Positions 32,802 through 41,526 of a stretch of 64,000 nucleotides of DNA are shown in pieces; the stretch's first letter is position 1; every line of letters starts with the position of its first letter. This DNA comes from Bacteroidia bacterium (GTDB lineage: Bacteria > Bacteroidota > Bacteroidia > Flavobacteriales > Flavobacteriaceae). The translations under genes and the position numbers were made by a program. The notes below the pieces were generated by a model. It saw only the letters and a list, made by a program, of their open reading frames with translations. It was not told where the DNA came from and searched no databases. Where the stretch lies: NCBI GenBank assembly GCA_030431055.1, contig JAUIJA010000001.1, positions 434,001-498,000 of the forward strand. The letters are read 5' to 3'.

Positions 32802-34289
32802 ATGTCAATAAAAGCTTTTGCAGCAAAACTATTTGCAAAACACATTTACAATAAAACCCAAAAATGGGCTAAAAATCCAATTGAAACGCAACAAAAAGTT
32901 TTTCAAGAATTAATTCAAAAAGCTAAAGAAACGAAGTTTGGAAAAGAGCATTATTTCGATAAAATTACTTCATACGAAGATTATCAAAAAAATGTTCCCA
33001 TTCGCGATTATGAACAACTGCGTACTTATGTTGATGAGGTTGTAAAAGGAAAAGAAAATATTCTTTGGCCAGGAAAACCTATTTATTTTGCTAAAACATC
33101 AGGAACTACATCAGGTGCTAAATACATTCCACTTACAAAAGAATCGATGCCTTTTCATATTGAAGCAGCTCGAAATGCAATTTTGAGTTATATTCATGAA
33201 ACTGGAAAAGCGGATTTTGTAGACGGAAAAATGATTTTTTTACAAGGAAGTCCTATTCTTGAAGAAAAAAACGGCGTTAAATTAGGCCGACTTTCAGGAA
33301 TTGTTGCCCATTATGTTCCAGCGTATTTACAGAAAAACAGAATGCCAAGTTGGGAAACCAATTGTATTGAAGATTGGGAAACCAAAGTCGATGCAATTGT
33401 TGGAGAAACGATCGATGAAGACATGTCAGTTATTTCAGGAATTCCATCTTGGGTACAAATGTATTTCGAAAGACTGAAAGAAAAGGTTAACAAGCCAATT
33501 GGAGAAATATTTAAAAACTTCAATTTGTTTATTTATGGCGGCGTAAATTATGAACCTTATCGTGCAAAATTTGAAAATTTAATTGGCAGAAAAGTAGATG
33601 CAATCGAACTTTTCCCAGCTTCCGAAGGTTTTTTTGCTTATCAAGATTCTCAAACAGAAAAAGGAATGTTATTGCTTTTAAATTCGGGAATTTTCTATGA
33701 ATTTGTTAAAGCTGAAGAATTTTTCAATGAAAACCCAAAGCGTTATACGATTGGCGAAGTAGAATTAGGAATCAATTACGTTTTGATTATTTCAACAAAT
33801 GCCGGACTTTGGGCGTATAATATTGGCGATACCATTCAATTTACGAGTTTAAAACCATATCGAGTTATTGTTTCTGGTAGAATCAAACATTATATTTCTG
33901 CTTTTGGCGAGCATGTTATTGGAAAAGAAGTTGAAGCTGCGTTACAAGAAGCAATTGAAGGAACCGATGTTCGTGTGAATGAATTTACAGTTGCGCCTCA
34001 AATAAATCCAGAAAACGGTTTACCCTATCATGAATGGTTCATAGAGTTTGAGAACAAACCAACAGATTTAGAGGATTTTGCTTTGAAAATTGATGAAGCA
34101 ATGCGAAAACAAAATACGTATTACGACGATTTAATTTCGGGGAACATTTTAAGAACAGTTGTAATCTCAAAAGTAGTTAAAAACGGCTTTCAGGATTACA
34201 TGAAATCAATCGGAAAGTTAGGTGGACAAAATAAATTACCGCGTTTAAGTAATGACAGAAAAATCGCTGATTTGTTAAGGATAGAATAA
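32802..34289 (+). CDS. GH3 auxin-responsive-family acyl-adenylating protein
   Basis: 495 residues. GH3 motifs include YFAKTSGTTSGAKYIPLT (the ATP-binding P-loop-like segment), GRLSGIVAHYVPAYLQ, NLFIYGGVNYEPYRAKFENLIG, ELFPASEGFFAYQD and NIGDTIQFTSLKPYRVIVSGRIKHYISAFGEHV. GH3 enzymes adenylate carboxylic acids and, in plants, conjugate hormones to amino acids; the role in Bacteroidota is not established. It is 6 bases after the M23 gene. No acyl carrier or obvious substrate gene is adjacent. Confidence 0.85.
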   Translation: MSIKAFAAKLFAKHIYNKTQKWAKNPIETQQKVFQELIQKAKETKFGKEHYFDKITSYEDYQKNVPIRDYEQLRTYVDEVVKGKENILWPGKPIYFAKTSGTTSGAKYIPLTKESMPFHIEAARNAILSYIHETGKADFVDGKMIFLQGSPILEEKNGVKLGRLSGIVAHYVPAYLQKNRMPSWETNCIEDWETKVDAIVGETIDEDMSVISGIPSWVQMYFERLKEKVNKPIGEIFKNFNLFIYGGVNYEPYRAKFENLIGRKVDAIELFPASEGFFAYQDSQTEKGMLLLLNSGIFYEFVKAEEFFNENPKRYTIGEVELGINYVLIISTNAGLWAYNIGDTIQFTSLKPYRVIVSGRIKHYISAFGEHVIGKEVEAALQEAIEGTDVRVNEFTVAPQINPENGLPYHEWFIEFENKPTDLEDFALKIDEAMRKQNTYYDDLISGNILRTVVISKVVKNGFQDYMKSIGKLGGQNKLPRLSNDRKIADLLRIE

Positions 34290-34295
34290 AAACAC

Positions 34296-34303
34296 TACCT
34301 TTG
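34296..34303 (+). promoter_or_regulatory. Promoter of the DUF6909 gene
   Basis: TACCTTTG fits TAnnTTTG, with TTG at 34272-34274 (21-base spacer). It overlaps the TTG codon at 34301 that would start a longer frame, which therefore cannot be the true start. Confidence 0.55.
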
Positions 34304-34327
34304 CGGGTTAGAAAAAAAGATATATTA

Positions 34328-36019
34328 ATGAAAGACATTAAAAACATTTCGCGCTCAAGAGCGCAAGAGTCCTCAGCAGCTATTGAGAGACTGTACGTAA
34401 CCATGAGACATTTATTTAATAGAGGTTTTTATAAACCAATGGGTGTTTCAGGAGAAACTTTACGTGAAGCTTTATTAGAGCTTCGTCCAGAAATTTATGG
34501 TTCTATTGCCGAAGAAAAAGTAGAACTAAACGGGTTATTGTATGTAATTGAACGTCTTCCTATAGGAATTGAAGAATGTCGTTACATCAACTTAACTTCA
34601 GATGAAGGTTATGCAAATTCGCACTTTAAAGCGATTGTTCCACCTAAAAGAAGAAGAAATTGTTATCGTATTGATGACGAACAAATGAATGTTGAAATTA
34701 CGCGTGGACGTTCAGATATTTACGATATTTTAACACATTTAACTTTTATTTTCATCGAATCTCATAAGATTAAAGATAGAGTTTTAATAGACGATGAAGG
34801 AAAAGTTACTCGCGATTGGGAAAAATTAGAAGCGTTTGTTAAGCAAACAAAAAAGTTAGCTTTAATAGATAGAGAAAAAGCAATTTCGCAAGCGTCGAAT
34901 GTATTAGGTAGAACGTTTGCCGAAGTACAAGATATTTATGACAAATTTGCAACTACAGAAGCTCCAGATCGTTTTCTTCATGTAATTTATTGGTTAGGAA
35001 AATTAGCTATAGAGGAAGTTGTAGATAACAACAAAAGAACAATAACCTTTAGTCCAATTTTAAGAGAAAGACTTGGACATCATATTTATGGAGAGATTTG
35101 GGCAAACAGTATCAAACAAGTTTTATTAGAAAATGGTTTAATAGAAAGACCATTACATATAATAAGTGCAAACATGCACAGTGTAATGAATTCTTTATTT
35201 GCTGAACCAGTTTTAGGAAAAAAATATAAAGAAAGTTCTGATTTTCAAGTTTTTGAAGATTTAAGTAAATCAGGAAATGATACTTTGCGCAAGAAAGTAG
35301 AAACTTATGCGTTTAAACAAGGAATGATTTCTTTACCAGATGAATCAGGAACAAATATTGACGTTCAAATCTTTGATACGGCTAAAATTGATTTCAAAAA
35401 GACAGTATTTGCTAAAGGGAAACTTCAAAAAGGAAAAGAACCTGTAATTATTGTAATGGATTATGCTTTTGGCGAACAAGCTTTTGAAACTATTGATGAG
35501 TTGTTGAAGCCATATAAAACAGATGGTAATAAAATTTTCATCGATGTTGATTCGGTTTCAATAATGGGTAAAGCAGGAATTTTAGAAGGAGGAAAAGGTG
35601 ATATTATGATTCCTTGTGCTCACGTTAATGAAGGAACAGCAGATAATTATCCGTTTGAAAATCAACTAACAAAAGAAATGTTTGAAGGAAATGGAATTCC
35701 TGTTTTTGATGGACCTATGGTTACTGTTTTAGGAACATCACTTCAAAATAAAGATTTATTGAAGTTTTTCCACGATTCAACATGGAAAGCAATTGGACTT
35801 GAAATGGAAGGCGCATATTATCAAAAAGCGATTCAATCGGCAGCCAAGATTAGAAAAAGTATAAATCCAGATGTGAAAGTTAGATATGCGTATTATGCTT
35901 CAGATAATCCTTTAGAAACAGGAAGCACATTAGCTTCGGGTGGTTTAGGAACAACTGGCGTAAAACCAACATATTTGATTACCATTAAAATTTTAGAACA
36001 AATTTTTAACATAAACTAA
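34328..36019 (+). CDS. DUF6909 family protein with nucleoside-phosphorylase-like C-terminal domain
   Basis: 563 residues from the ATG at 34328; the upstream TTG start lies inside the promoter. The N-terminal two thirds is mostly helical with no domain I can name, including the pattern RRRNCYRIDDEQMNVEITRGRSDIYDILTHLTFIFIESHKI. The C-terminal part (about 340-563) has features of the PNP/UDP phosphorylase fold: FAKGKLQKGKEPVIIVMDYAFG, VSIMGKAGILEGGKGDIMIP, GPMVTVLGTS, GLEMEGAYYQKAI (the MEGA motif) and YYASDNPL. The match to DUF6909 is from memory; the nucleoside relation is from motifs. It precedes the Wzz-like gene by 7 bases. Confidence 0.75.
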   Translation: MKDIKNISRSRAQESSAAIERLYVTMRHLFNRGFYKPMGVSGETLREALLELRPEIYGSIAEEKVELNGLLYVIERLPIGIEECRYINLTSDEGYANSHFKAIVPPKRRRNCYRIDDEQMNVEITRGRSDIYDILTHLTFIFIESHKIKDRVLIDDEGKVTRDWEKLEAFVKQTKKLALIDREKAISQASNVLGRTFAEVQDIYDKFATTEAPDRFLHVIYWLGKLAIEEVVDNNKRTITFSPILRERLGHHIYGEIWANSIKQVLLENGLIERPLHIISANMHSVMNSLFAEPVLGKKYKESSDFQVFEDLSKSGNDTLRKKVETYAFKQGMISLPDESGTNIDVQIFDTAKIDFKKTVFAKGKLQKGKEPVIIVMDYAFGEQAFETIDELLKPYKTDGNKIFIDVDSVSIMGKAGILEGGKGDIMIPCAHVNEGTADNYPFENQLTKEMFEGNGIPVFDGPMVTVLGTSLQNKDLLKFFHDSTWKAIGLEMEGAYYQKAIQSAAKIRKSINPDVKVRYAYYASDNPLETGSTLASGGLGTTGVKPTYLITIKILEQIFNIN

Positions 36020-36026
36020 CTCAAAA

Positions 36027-36998
36027 ATGAGTACAAATTCTCAAGATCAAGAAATAGATTTAGGTCAAGTTTTTAGTAAAATAGGTAAATTTTTTAAAAA
36101 AATTGTAGATAGTACTTTTGATGCTGTTCTTTTTGTAAGAAAAAACATAATTATACTAACTATATTATTTATTATAGGTGCTAGTCTTGGTTTTTATTTA
36201 GACAAAACAGATAAAACATACAATAACGAAATCATTGTAACACCTAATTTTGGTAGTGTAGACTATTTGTACTCTAAAATAGCTTTATTAGAAGCGAAAA
36301 AGAAAGAAAATGACATTGTTTTCTTTTCAAATTTAGGATTCAAAAATATTAAAGAATTTGGTAAAATAGAGATTGAACCAGTTATTGATGTCTTTAAATT
36401 TGTAGATAAAAAACCAGATAATTTTGATCTGATAAAATTGATGGCAGAAGATGGTGATTTAGACAAAATAATTGAAAATGAAATTACAAGTAAAAATTAT
36501 CCTTTTCATTTGATTAAATTTTCCACATCTAAAAAAACCGATTCAAATAAAACGGTTAATCCTCTACTTAATTATTTAAATGATTCTGAATATTTTAAAG
36601 CTATTCAAAAGCAATTTTTAGAAAATGAAAATATTAAGATGAAGGCTAATGATAGTATCATCAAACAAATTGATAAATTAGTTGAAGGTTTTTCTAAGTC
36701 AGTTGCAAGTGGTTCAAAAACCGATAAAATGGTTTATATAAGTGACAACAATCAGTTGAATGAAATAATTAACACTAAGAATGGATTAATTGATGAACAA
36801 GGCGCTTTAAGATTAAATTTAATAAGTAACGATAAAGTAATCAAAGAAATAAGCACAAACATTAATGGTTTAAATACAGAAGGAATAAACGGTAAAAGAA
36901 AATTAATTTTTCCTATAGTATTAGTTTTCGTGTTTATTTTATCAAAGTTATTTTTAAGTTTTTATAAGCATCAATTGGCAAAAAGAAATTTAGCATAA
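36027..36998 (+). CDS. Wzz-like polysaccharide co-polymerase
   Basis: 323 residues with two membrane helices at the ends (about 43-63 and 296-315) and a large periplasmic helical region between them, the topology of chain-length determinants. There is no cytoplasmic kinase domain. The N-terminus EIDLGQVFSKIGKFFKK and SFYKHQLAKRNLA at the C-terminus resemble Bacteroidota Wzz proteins. I infer that it controls O-antigen or capsule chain length because it opens the rfb cluster and overlaps rfbB by one base (TAATG). Confidence 0.6.
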   Translation: MSTNSQDQEIDLGQVFSKIGKFFKKIVDSTFDAVLFVRKNIIILTILFIIGASLGFYLDKTDKTYNNEIIVTPNFGSVDYLYSKIALLEAKKKENDIVFFSNLGFKNIKEFGKIEIEPVIDVFKFVDKKPDNFDLIKLMAEDGDLDKIIENEITSKNYPFHLIKFSTSKKTDSNKTVNPLLNYLNDSEYFKAIQKQFLENENIKMKANDSIIKQIDKLVEGFSKSVASGSKTDKMVYISDNNQLNEIINTKNGLIDEQGALRLNLISNDKVIKEISTNINGLNTEGINGKRKLIFPIVLVFVFILSKLFLSFYKHQLAKRNLA

Positions 36999-38005
36999 TG
37001 AAGTATATTTTAGTAACAGGAGGCGCTGGTTTTATTGGTTCAAATTTTGTTCCTTATTTTCTTGAAAATGATTCAGATTACCATTTAGTTAATCTAGACG
37101 CATTAACTTATGCAGGTAATTTAGAGAACCTAAATGAAATTGAAAATCATCCACGTTATACTTTTGTAAAAGGAGATATTATTGATGGTGATTTTATTAG
37201 AGATTTATTTGATAAATATCAATTTCACGATGTCATTCATTTCGCGGCTGAAAGTCACGTAGATAATTCTATTTCAGGGCCAGAAGCCTTTATAAAAACT
37301 AATGTTTTAGGGACATTTAATTTATTAGACTCTGCTCGTAAATTATGGATGAATGGACCAAACGATTATAAAGCAGAATTTAAAAATTCACGTTTTCATC
37401 ATGTTTCAACAGATGAGGTTTACGGAACTTTAGGAGAAACTGGTTTGTTTGAAGAAACTACGCCATATGCACCTAATAGTCCTTATTCGGCATCAAAAGC
37501 AGGTTCAGATATGATTGTGCGTAGTTATTTTCATACGTATGGAATGAATGTAGTAACCACAAACTGTTCAAACAATTACGGACCAAAACAGCACAATGAA
37601 AAATTAATTCCAACAATAATTCGTAAAGCATTAACTGGGGAAAATATTCCTATTTATGGCGACGGTAAAAATGTTCGCGACTGGTTGTATGTTTTAGATC
37701 ATTGCAAAGGAATTGAGTTAGCATTCAAAACAGGAAAATCTGGTGAAACGTACAACATTGGTGGAAGAAACGAAAGAAATAATCTTTACATTGTTGATAA
37801 AGTTTGTTCAATTTTAGATGATATGAGACCAAAACAATCTGGAAGTTATAAAGAACAAATTACGTTTGTAAAAGATCGTCCAGGTCATGATATGCGTTAT
37901 GCTATTGATGCTACAAAAATTGAGAATGAGTTGGGTTGGAAAGCCGATGAAAATTTTGAAACCGGAATTGTAAAAACCATTGAATGGTATATAAATAAGT
38001 TTTAA
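36998..38005 (+). CDS. rfbB: dTDP-glucose 4,6-dehydratase
   Basis: 335 residues. Rossmann fold: TGGAGFIGSNFV (residues 7-18, NAD+), DALTYAGNLENL, FAAESHVDNSI, the catalytic STDEVYG (Thr-Asp-Glu) and YSASKAGSDMIVRSY (YxxxK), then TNCSNNYGPKQHNEKLIPTII and VRDWLYVLDHC. It converts dTDP-glucose to the 4-keto-6-deoxy intermediate, step two of dTDP-L-rhamnose synthesis. The start overlaps the Wzz-like stop by one base. Confidence 0.97.
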   Translation: MKYILVTGGAGFIGSNFVPYFLENDSDYHLVNLDALTYAGNLENLNEIENHPRYTFVKGDIIDGDFIRDLFDKYQFHDVIHFAAESHVDNSISGPEAFIKTNVLGTFNLLDSARKLWMNGPNDYKAEFKNSRFHHVSTDEVYGTLGETGLFEETTPYAPNSPYSASKAGSDMIVRSYFHTYGMNVVTTNCSNNYGPKQHNEKLIPTIIRKALTGENIPIYGDGKNVRDWLYVLDHCKGIELAFKTGKSGETYNIGGRNERNNLYIVDKVCSILDDMRPKQSGSYKEQITFVKDRPGHDMRYAIDATKIENELGWKADENFETGIVKTIEWYINKF

Positions 38006-38035
38006 GGTAAGAAGTTTAGGTTGTGCAATCTATTT

Positions 38036-38063
38036 TTAACTTTTGACTTTTAACTTTTGACTT
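38036..38063 (+). repeat. Tandem 14-base repeat in the rfbB-rfbA gap
   Basis: TTAACTTTTGACTT is present twice head to tail, that is four ACTTTT(A/G) heptamers, just before rfbA. A related heptamer array lies before tRNA-Cys. Confidence 0.6.
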
Positions 38064-38070
38064 TGAAAAT

Positions 38071-38934
38071 ATGAAAGGAATAATATTAGCAGGAGGTTCA
38101 GGAACGCGTTTACATCCGTTAACATTAGCGGTAAGTAAACAATTAATGCCTATTTACGATAAACCCATGATTTACTACCCATTATCAACACTAATGTGGG
38201 CAGGAATTCGCGAAATATTAATTATATCAACACCTCAAGATTTACCATTATTCGAAAAATTATTAGGAGATGGTTCAAGCTTAGGTTGCCGATTTGAATA
38301 TGCTGTACAAGAAAATCCAAACGGATTAGCAGAAGCATTTATTATCGGAAAAGAGTTTGTTGGAAACGATAAAGTCGCACTTATTTTAGGCGATAATATT
38401 TTTTACGGAACAGGTTTAGCAGAATTACTTCAAGCGAACAATAATCCAGATGGCGGAATTGTATACGCTTATCACGTTCACGATCCTGAGCGTTATGGAG
38501 TAGTTGATTTCGATAAAAACGGAAAAGTTTTATCTATTGAAGAAAAGCCCGAAAACCCAAAATCGCATTATGCTGTTCCTGGAATATATTTTTATGATAA
38601 TTCTGTTATAGAAATTGCAGCCAATATTAAGCCAAGTCCAAGAGGCGAACTGGAAATTACCGATGTAAATAAAGAATACTTAAATCAAGGAAAATTACAA
38701 GTTTCTATTTTAGATAGAGGAACAGCTTGGTTAGATACAGGAACTTTTCCATCGTTAATGCAAGCAGGACAATTTGTACAAGTTATTGAAGAAAGACAAG
38801 GATTGAAAATTGGCGCTATTGAAGAAGCGGCTTATAAAATGGGCTTCATCGATGCAAAACAACTGCAAAAATTAGCCGAACCATTACTAAAAAGTGGTTA
38901 TGGAACACATTTAATGAGTTTGATTGAAGAATAA
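38071..38934 (+). CDS. rfbA: Glucose-1-phosphate thymidylyltransferase
   Basis: 287 residues. The nucleotidyltransferase start [16 protein letters not shown], followed by [31 protein letters not shown] and [11 protein letters not shown], then [17 protein letters not shown]. It makes dTDP-glucose from glucose 1-phosphate and dTTP, the first step of the rhamnose pathway. A 65-base gap with tandem heptamers separates it from rfbB, and its stop overlaps the rfbC start by one base. Confidence 0.97.
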   Translation: MKGIILAGGSGTRLHPLTLAVSKQLMPIYDKPMIYYPLSTLMWAGIREILIISTPQDLPLFEKLLGDGSSLGCRFEYAVQENPNGLAEAFIIGKEFVGNDKVALILGDNIFYGTGLAELLQANNNPDGGIVYAYHVHDPERYGVVDFDKNGKVLSIEEKPENPKSHYAVPGIYFYDNSVIEIAANIKPSPRGELEITDVNKEYLNQGKLQVSILDRGTAWLDTGTFPSLMQAGQFVQVIEERQGLKIGAIEEAAYKMGFIDAKQLQKLAEPLLKSGYGTHLMSLIEE

Positions 38935-39485
38935 TGAAATTTACAGAAACTAAATTAAAAGGTTGTTTTATTTTAGAACCAAATGTAATTGGTGATGAAC
39001 GTGGTTATTTCATGGAAAGTTTTAATGAGAAAACTTTCAGTAAAGGAATTGGTCAAGAAGTTCATTTTGTTCAAGACAACCAATCGTTTTCTTCAAAAGG
39101 TGTTTTACGCGGATTACATTATCAAACTGGCGAACACGCACAAGCTAAATTAGTCCGTGTTTTACAAGGAGAAGTAATTGATGTGGCCGTTGATATTAGA
39201 CCAAATTCACCAACTTTTGGACAATATGAATCTATTGTTCTTTCAGCAGAAAATCAAAAGCAATTTTTTGTTCCTAGAGGTTTTGCACACGGATTTTTAG
39301 TGTTGAGCGAAACAGCAACTTTCTTTTATAAATGCGATAATTTCTACAATAAAGAAAGTGAAGGCGGAATTATTTATAATGATCCAATGTTACATATCGA
39401 CTGGAATTTTCAAGAGTCAAAATTGATTATTTCTGAAAAAGATACAATATTACCCACACTAGAAAACGCTAAAAAAGTATGGTAG
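38934..39485 (+). CDS. rfbC: dTDP-4-dehydrorhamnose 3,5-epimerase
   Basis: 183 residues, a cupin-fold RmlC. FVQDNQSFSSKGVLRGLHYQTGEHAQAKLVRVLQGEVIDVAVDIR carries the active-site histidine (RGLHYQ) and the catalytic lysine of the family, and VPRGFAHGFLVLSE is the conserved loop. It epimerises C3 and C5 of the 4-keto sugar. It overlaps rfbA by one base and rfbD by seven. Confidence 0.96.
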   Translation: MKFTETKLKGCFILEPNVIGDERGYFMESFNEKTFSKGIGQEVHFVQDNQSFSSKGVLRGLHYQTGEHAQAKLVRVLQGEVIDVAVDIRPNSPTFGQYESIVLSAENQKQFFVPRGFAHGFLVLSETATFFYKCDNFYNKESEGGIIYNDPMLHIDWNFQESKLIISEKDTILPTLENAKKVW

Positions 39486-40354
39486 TTTTAGTCACGGGCA
39501 GTAATGGTCAATTAGGACAAGCTTTACAATCGGTTGCAGGTAATTATCCTTCAATCGATTTTGTGTTTTGCAATTCTTCCGAATTAGATATTACGAATTT
39601 GGAACAATGTAAAGTTGTTTTTAATCAACATAAACCTAATTTCTGTATAAACGCTGCAGCTTATACTGCTGTAGATAAAGCCGAAAGCGAACCAGAAAAA
39701 GCCTTCAAAATTAATGTAAATGGAGCTGAAAACTTGGCGCTAGTATGCAAAGATTTTGAGACTACTTTATTACACGTTTCTACTGATTTTGTTTTTTCTG
39801 GAGATTTCTCGACTCCGCTCGAAATGACAAAAGGTTATACAGAAACAGATAAACCCAACCCAACAGGCGTTTATGGTTTAACCAAATTACAGGGCGAACA
39901 AGCTATTCAAGCTACTTGGGAGAAGCATTTTATCATAAGAACTTCATGGGTATATTCAGAATTTGGCAATAATTTTATGAAAACCATGTTGCGGTTGGCT
40001 TCGGAAAGAGATACACTTTCTGTAGTAGATGATCAAATTGGTACACCAACTTACGCAGTAGATTTAGCAAACACGTTATTAAAAATTGTCACTTCGAGCG
40101 GAGTCGAGAAGTCTAATTACGGCATCTATAACTTCAGCAACGAAGGAAAATGTTCTTGGTATGATTTTGCAAAAGAAATTTTTATTCAAAAAGATATTGA
40201 AATAGATTTAAAACCAATTCCAACAACCGAATTTCCTACACCAGCAAATCGACCTGCGTTTAGTGTTTTAGACAAAACTAAAATTAAAGAAACTTTTCAT
40301 GTTGATATTAAAAATTGGAAGGATAGTTTAAAAACAGCTTTGCAAAGAATTTAA
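39479..40354 (+). CDS. rfbD: dTDP-4-dehydrorhamnose reductase
   Basis: 291 residues; the last step to dTDP-L-rhamnose (NADPH). Motifs: VTGSNGQLGQAL (nucleotide binding), CINAAAYTAVDKAESEPEKAFKINV, VSTDFVFSG, YGLTKLQGEQAI (YxxxK), FIIRTSWVYSEFGNNFMKTM. Two segments are encoded by REP-like repeat copies read in frame: residues 109-118 (DFSTPLEMTK; 39803-39829) and 204-212 (VTSSGVEKS; 40087-40112), both in surface-loop positions where homologues are usually shorter. The neighbour downstream, a PagL-like gene, starts one base after the stop. Confidence 0.95.
   Translation: MVVLVTGSNGQLGQALQSVAGNYPSIDFVFCNSSELDITNLEQCKVVFNQHKPNFCINAAAYTAVDKAESEPEKAFKINVNGAENLALVCKDFETTLLHVSTDFVFSGDFSTPLEMTKGYTETDKPNPTGVYGLTKLQGEQAIQATWEKHFIIRTSWVYSEFGNNFMKTMLRLASERDTLSVVDDQIGTPTYAVDLANTLLKIVTSSGVEKSNYGIYNFSNEGKCSWYDFAKEIFIQKDIEIDLKPIPTTEFPTPANRPAFSVLDKTKIKETFHVDIKNWKDSLKTALQRI
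39803..39829 (+). repeat. REP-like hairpin repeat inside rfbD, copy A
   Basis: Stem ATTTC/GAAAT around TCGACTCCGCTC, followed by GACA; encodes DFSTPLEMT. Confidence 0.75.
40087..40112 (-). repeat. REP-like hairpin repeat inside rfbD, copy B
   Basis: Begins TGTC, then stem ACTTC/GAAGT around GAGCGGAGTCGA, so it is in inverse orientation to copy A; encodes VTSSGVEKS. Confidence 0.75.
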
Positions 40355-40355
40355 T

Positions 40356-41459
40356 ATGAAAAAACTTCTTCCTTTATTTTTATTGCAGTTTTGTTTCTTT
40401 TTTGCTCAAGAAAAAGAGAAAAATTCAGTTTATATAGATGCACAATTATTTAGAGGAAATGTATTAAAACACGCCGATTATGTTGGACATTTAGTTACCG
40501 GACATCCAGACGGATTCATGTTGGCTTTCAATTGGAAAACAAGAGGAAATAAAGAGTGGGAGCAAGTTTACAATTATCCTGATTATGGAATTTCATATCA
40601 TTATTTAGATTTTAAAAATCCTTATATTGGTGTAAATCATGCCATAGGATTGCACTATAATTTCTACTTTTTAAAAAGACATTTAATGTTCCGAATTTCC
40701 CAAGGAATTGGGATGACATCTAACCCTTATGATAAGGAAACCAATAATAAGAATAACGCTTTTGGAACAACGGTTTTAGATAATAATTACTTTTTACTGC
40801 AATATCAAAAGCAAAATCTTATAGGAAAAGTTGGTTTTCAAGCCGGATTTATGTTAACTCATTTTTCGAACGGTCGTTTTAAAGCGCCTAATAGTGGAAT
40901 TAACACCTATTCTTTTAATGTTGGACTAAACTATAATTTTGAAGAAGAAAAACCATTTATAAAAGATAGTTTACCACCTAATAAATCTTTTAGAGAGCGA
41001 ATAAAATATAATATTGCATTTAGAACAGGAGTTTCGGAAGGACCAGTTGTAAACTTAGGTCAACGACAATTTTATCATATTGGCTTATATGCCGACAAGC
41101 GTTTAGGAAGAAAAAGTGCAATTCAATTAGGAACAGACGTTTTCTTTTCAAGATATTTAATGGATTACATTAAATTTGTATCGGTTGCCTTTCCAGAAGA
41201 TCATGAAAGCTATACCGATGCCGATACTGATTATAAAAGAGTAGGATTATTTGTTGGACACGAGTTGTTTATTAATAAATTGTCGGTTGAAGCACAATTT
41301 GGTTACTATATTTACAAGCCATTTGATTATGAAATAGATGTTTACCAAAGAGTTGGTATGAAATATTACGTTTATAAAAATATTTTCACAGGCATAGGAT
41401 TAAAAGCACATGGAGGAAGAGCAGAAGCTATTGAAGCAACTGTGGGAATTAGGTTATAA
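40356..41459 (+). CDS. Acyloxyacyl hydrolase / PagL-like lipid A deacylase homologue
   Basis: 367 residues. Signal peptide (residues 1-18, ending FFFAQ) and a mature outer-membrane barrel. The region THFSNGRFKAPNSGINTYSFNVGLNYNF aligns with the PagL active-site strand. H169, S171 and N172 match the catalytic His, Ser and neighbouring Asn, but the position of the catalytic Glu is N183 (GIN instead of GIE). PagL removes a 3-hydroxyacyl chain from lipid A at the outer membrane; activity here is uncertain because of the Glu-to-Asn difference. It is adjacent to rfbD in the LPS cluster. Confidence 0.75.
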   Translation: MKKLLPLFLLQFCFFFAQEKEKNSVYIDAQLFRGNVLKHADYVGHLVTGHPDGFMLAFNWKTRGNKEWEQVYNYPDYGISYHYLDFKNPYIGVNHAIGLHYNFYFLKRHLMFRISQGIGMTSNPYDKETNNKNNAFGTTVLDNNYFLLQYQKQNLIGKVGFQAGFMLTHFSNGRFKAPNSGINTYSFNVGLNYNFEEEKPFIKDSLPPNKSFRERIKYNIAFRTGVSEGPVVNLGQRQFYHIGLYADKRLGRKSAIQLGTDVFFSRYLMDYIKFVSVAFPEDHESYTDADTDYKRVGLFVGHELFINKLSVEAQFGYYIYKPFDYEIDVYQRVGMKYYVYKNIFTGIGLKAHGGRAEAIEATVGIRL

Positions 41460-41488
41460 ATAGAGAAAAGAGCAAAGATGAAAAATTT

Positions 41489-41514
41489 GTCATGTTGAGC
41501 GGAGTCGAAACATC
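41489..41514 (-). repeat. REP-like hairpin repeat upstream of a lipoprotein gene
   Basis: Begins TGTC, then stem ATGTT/AACAT around GAGCGGAGTCG; it uses the core variant seen in rfbD and the stem seen at 20702. Confidence 0.75.
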
Positions 41515-41526
41515 TTAAAATAAAAA

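Noticed and set aside
34301..34327. TTG start for the DUF6909 gene
   Set aside because: It lies inside the TACCTTTG promoter element, so it cannot be translated from that promoter.
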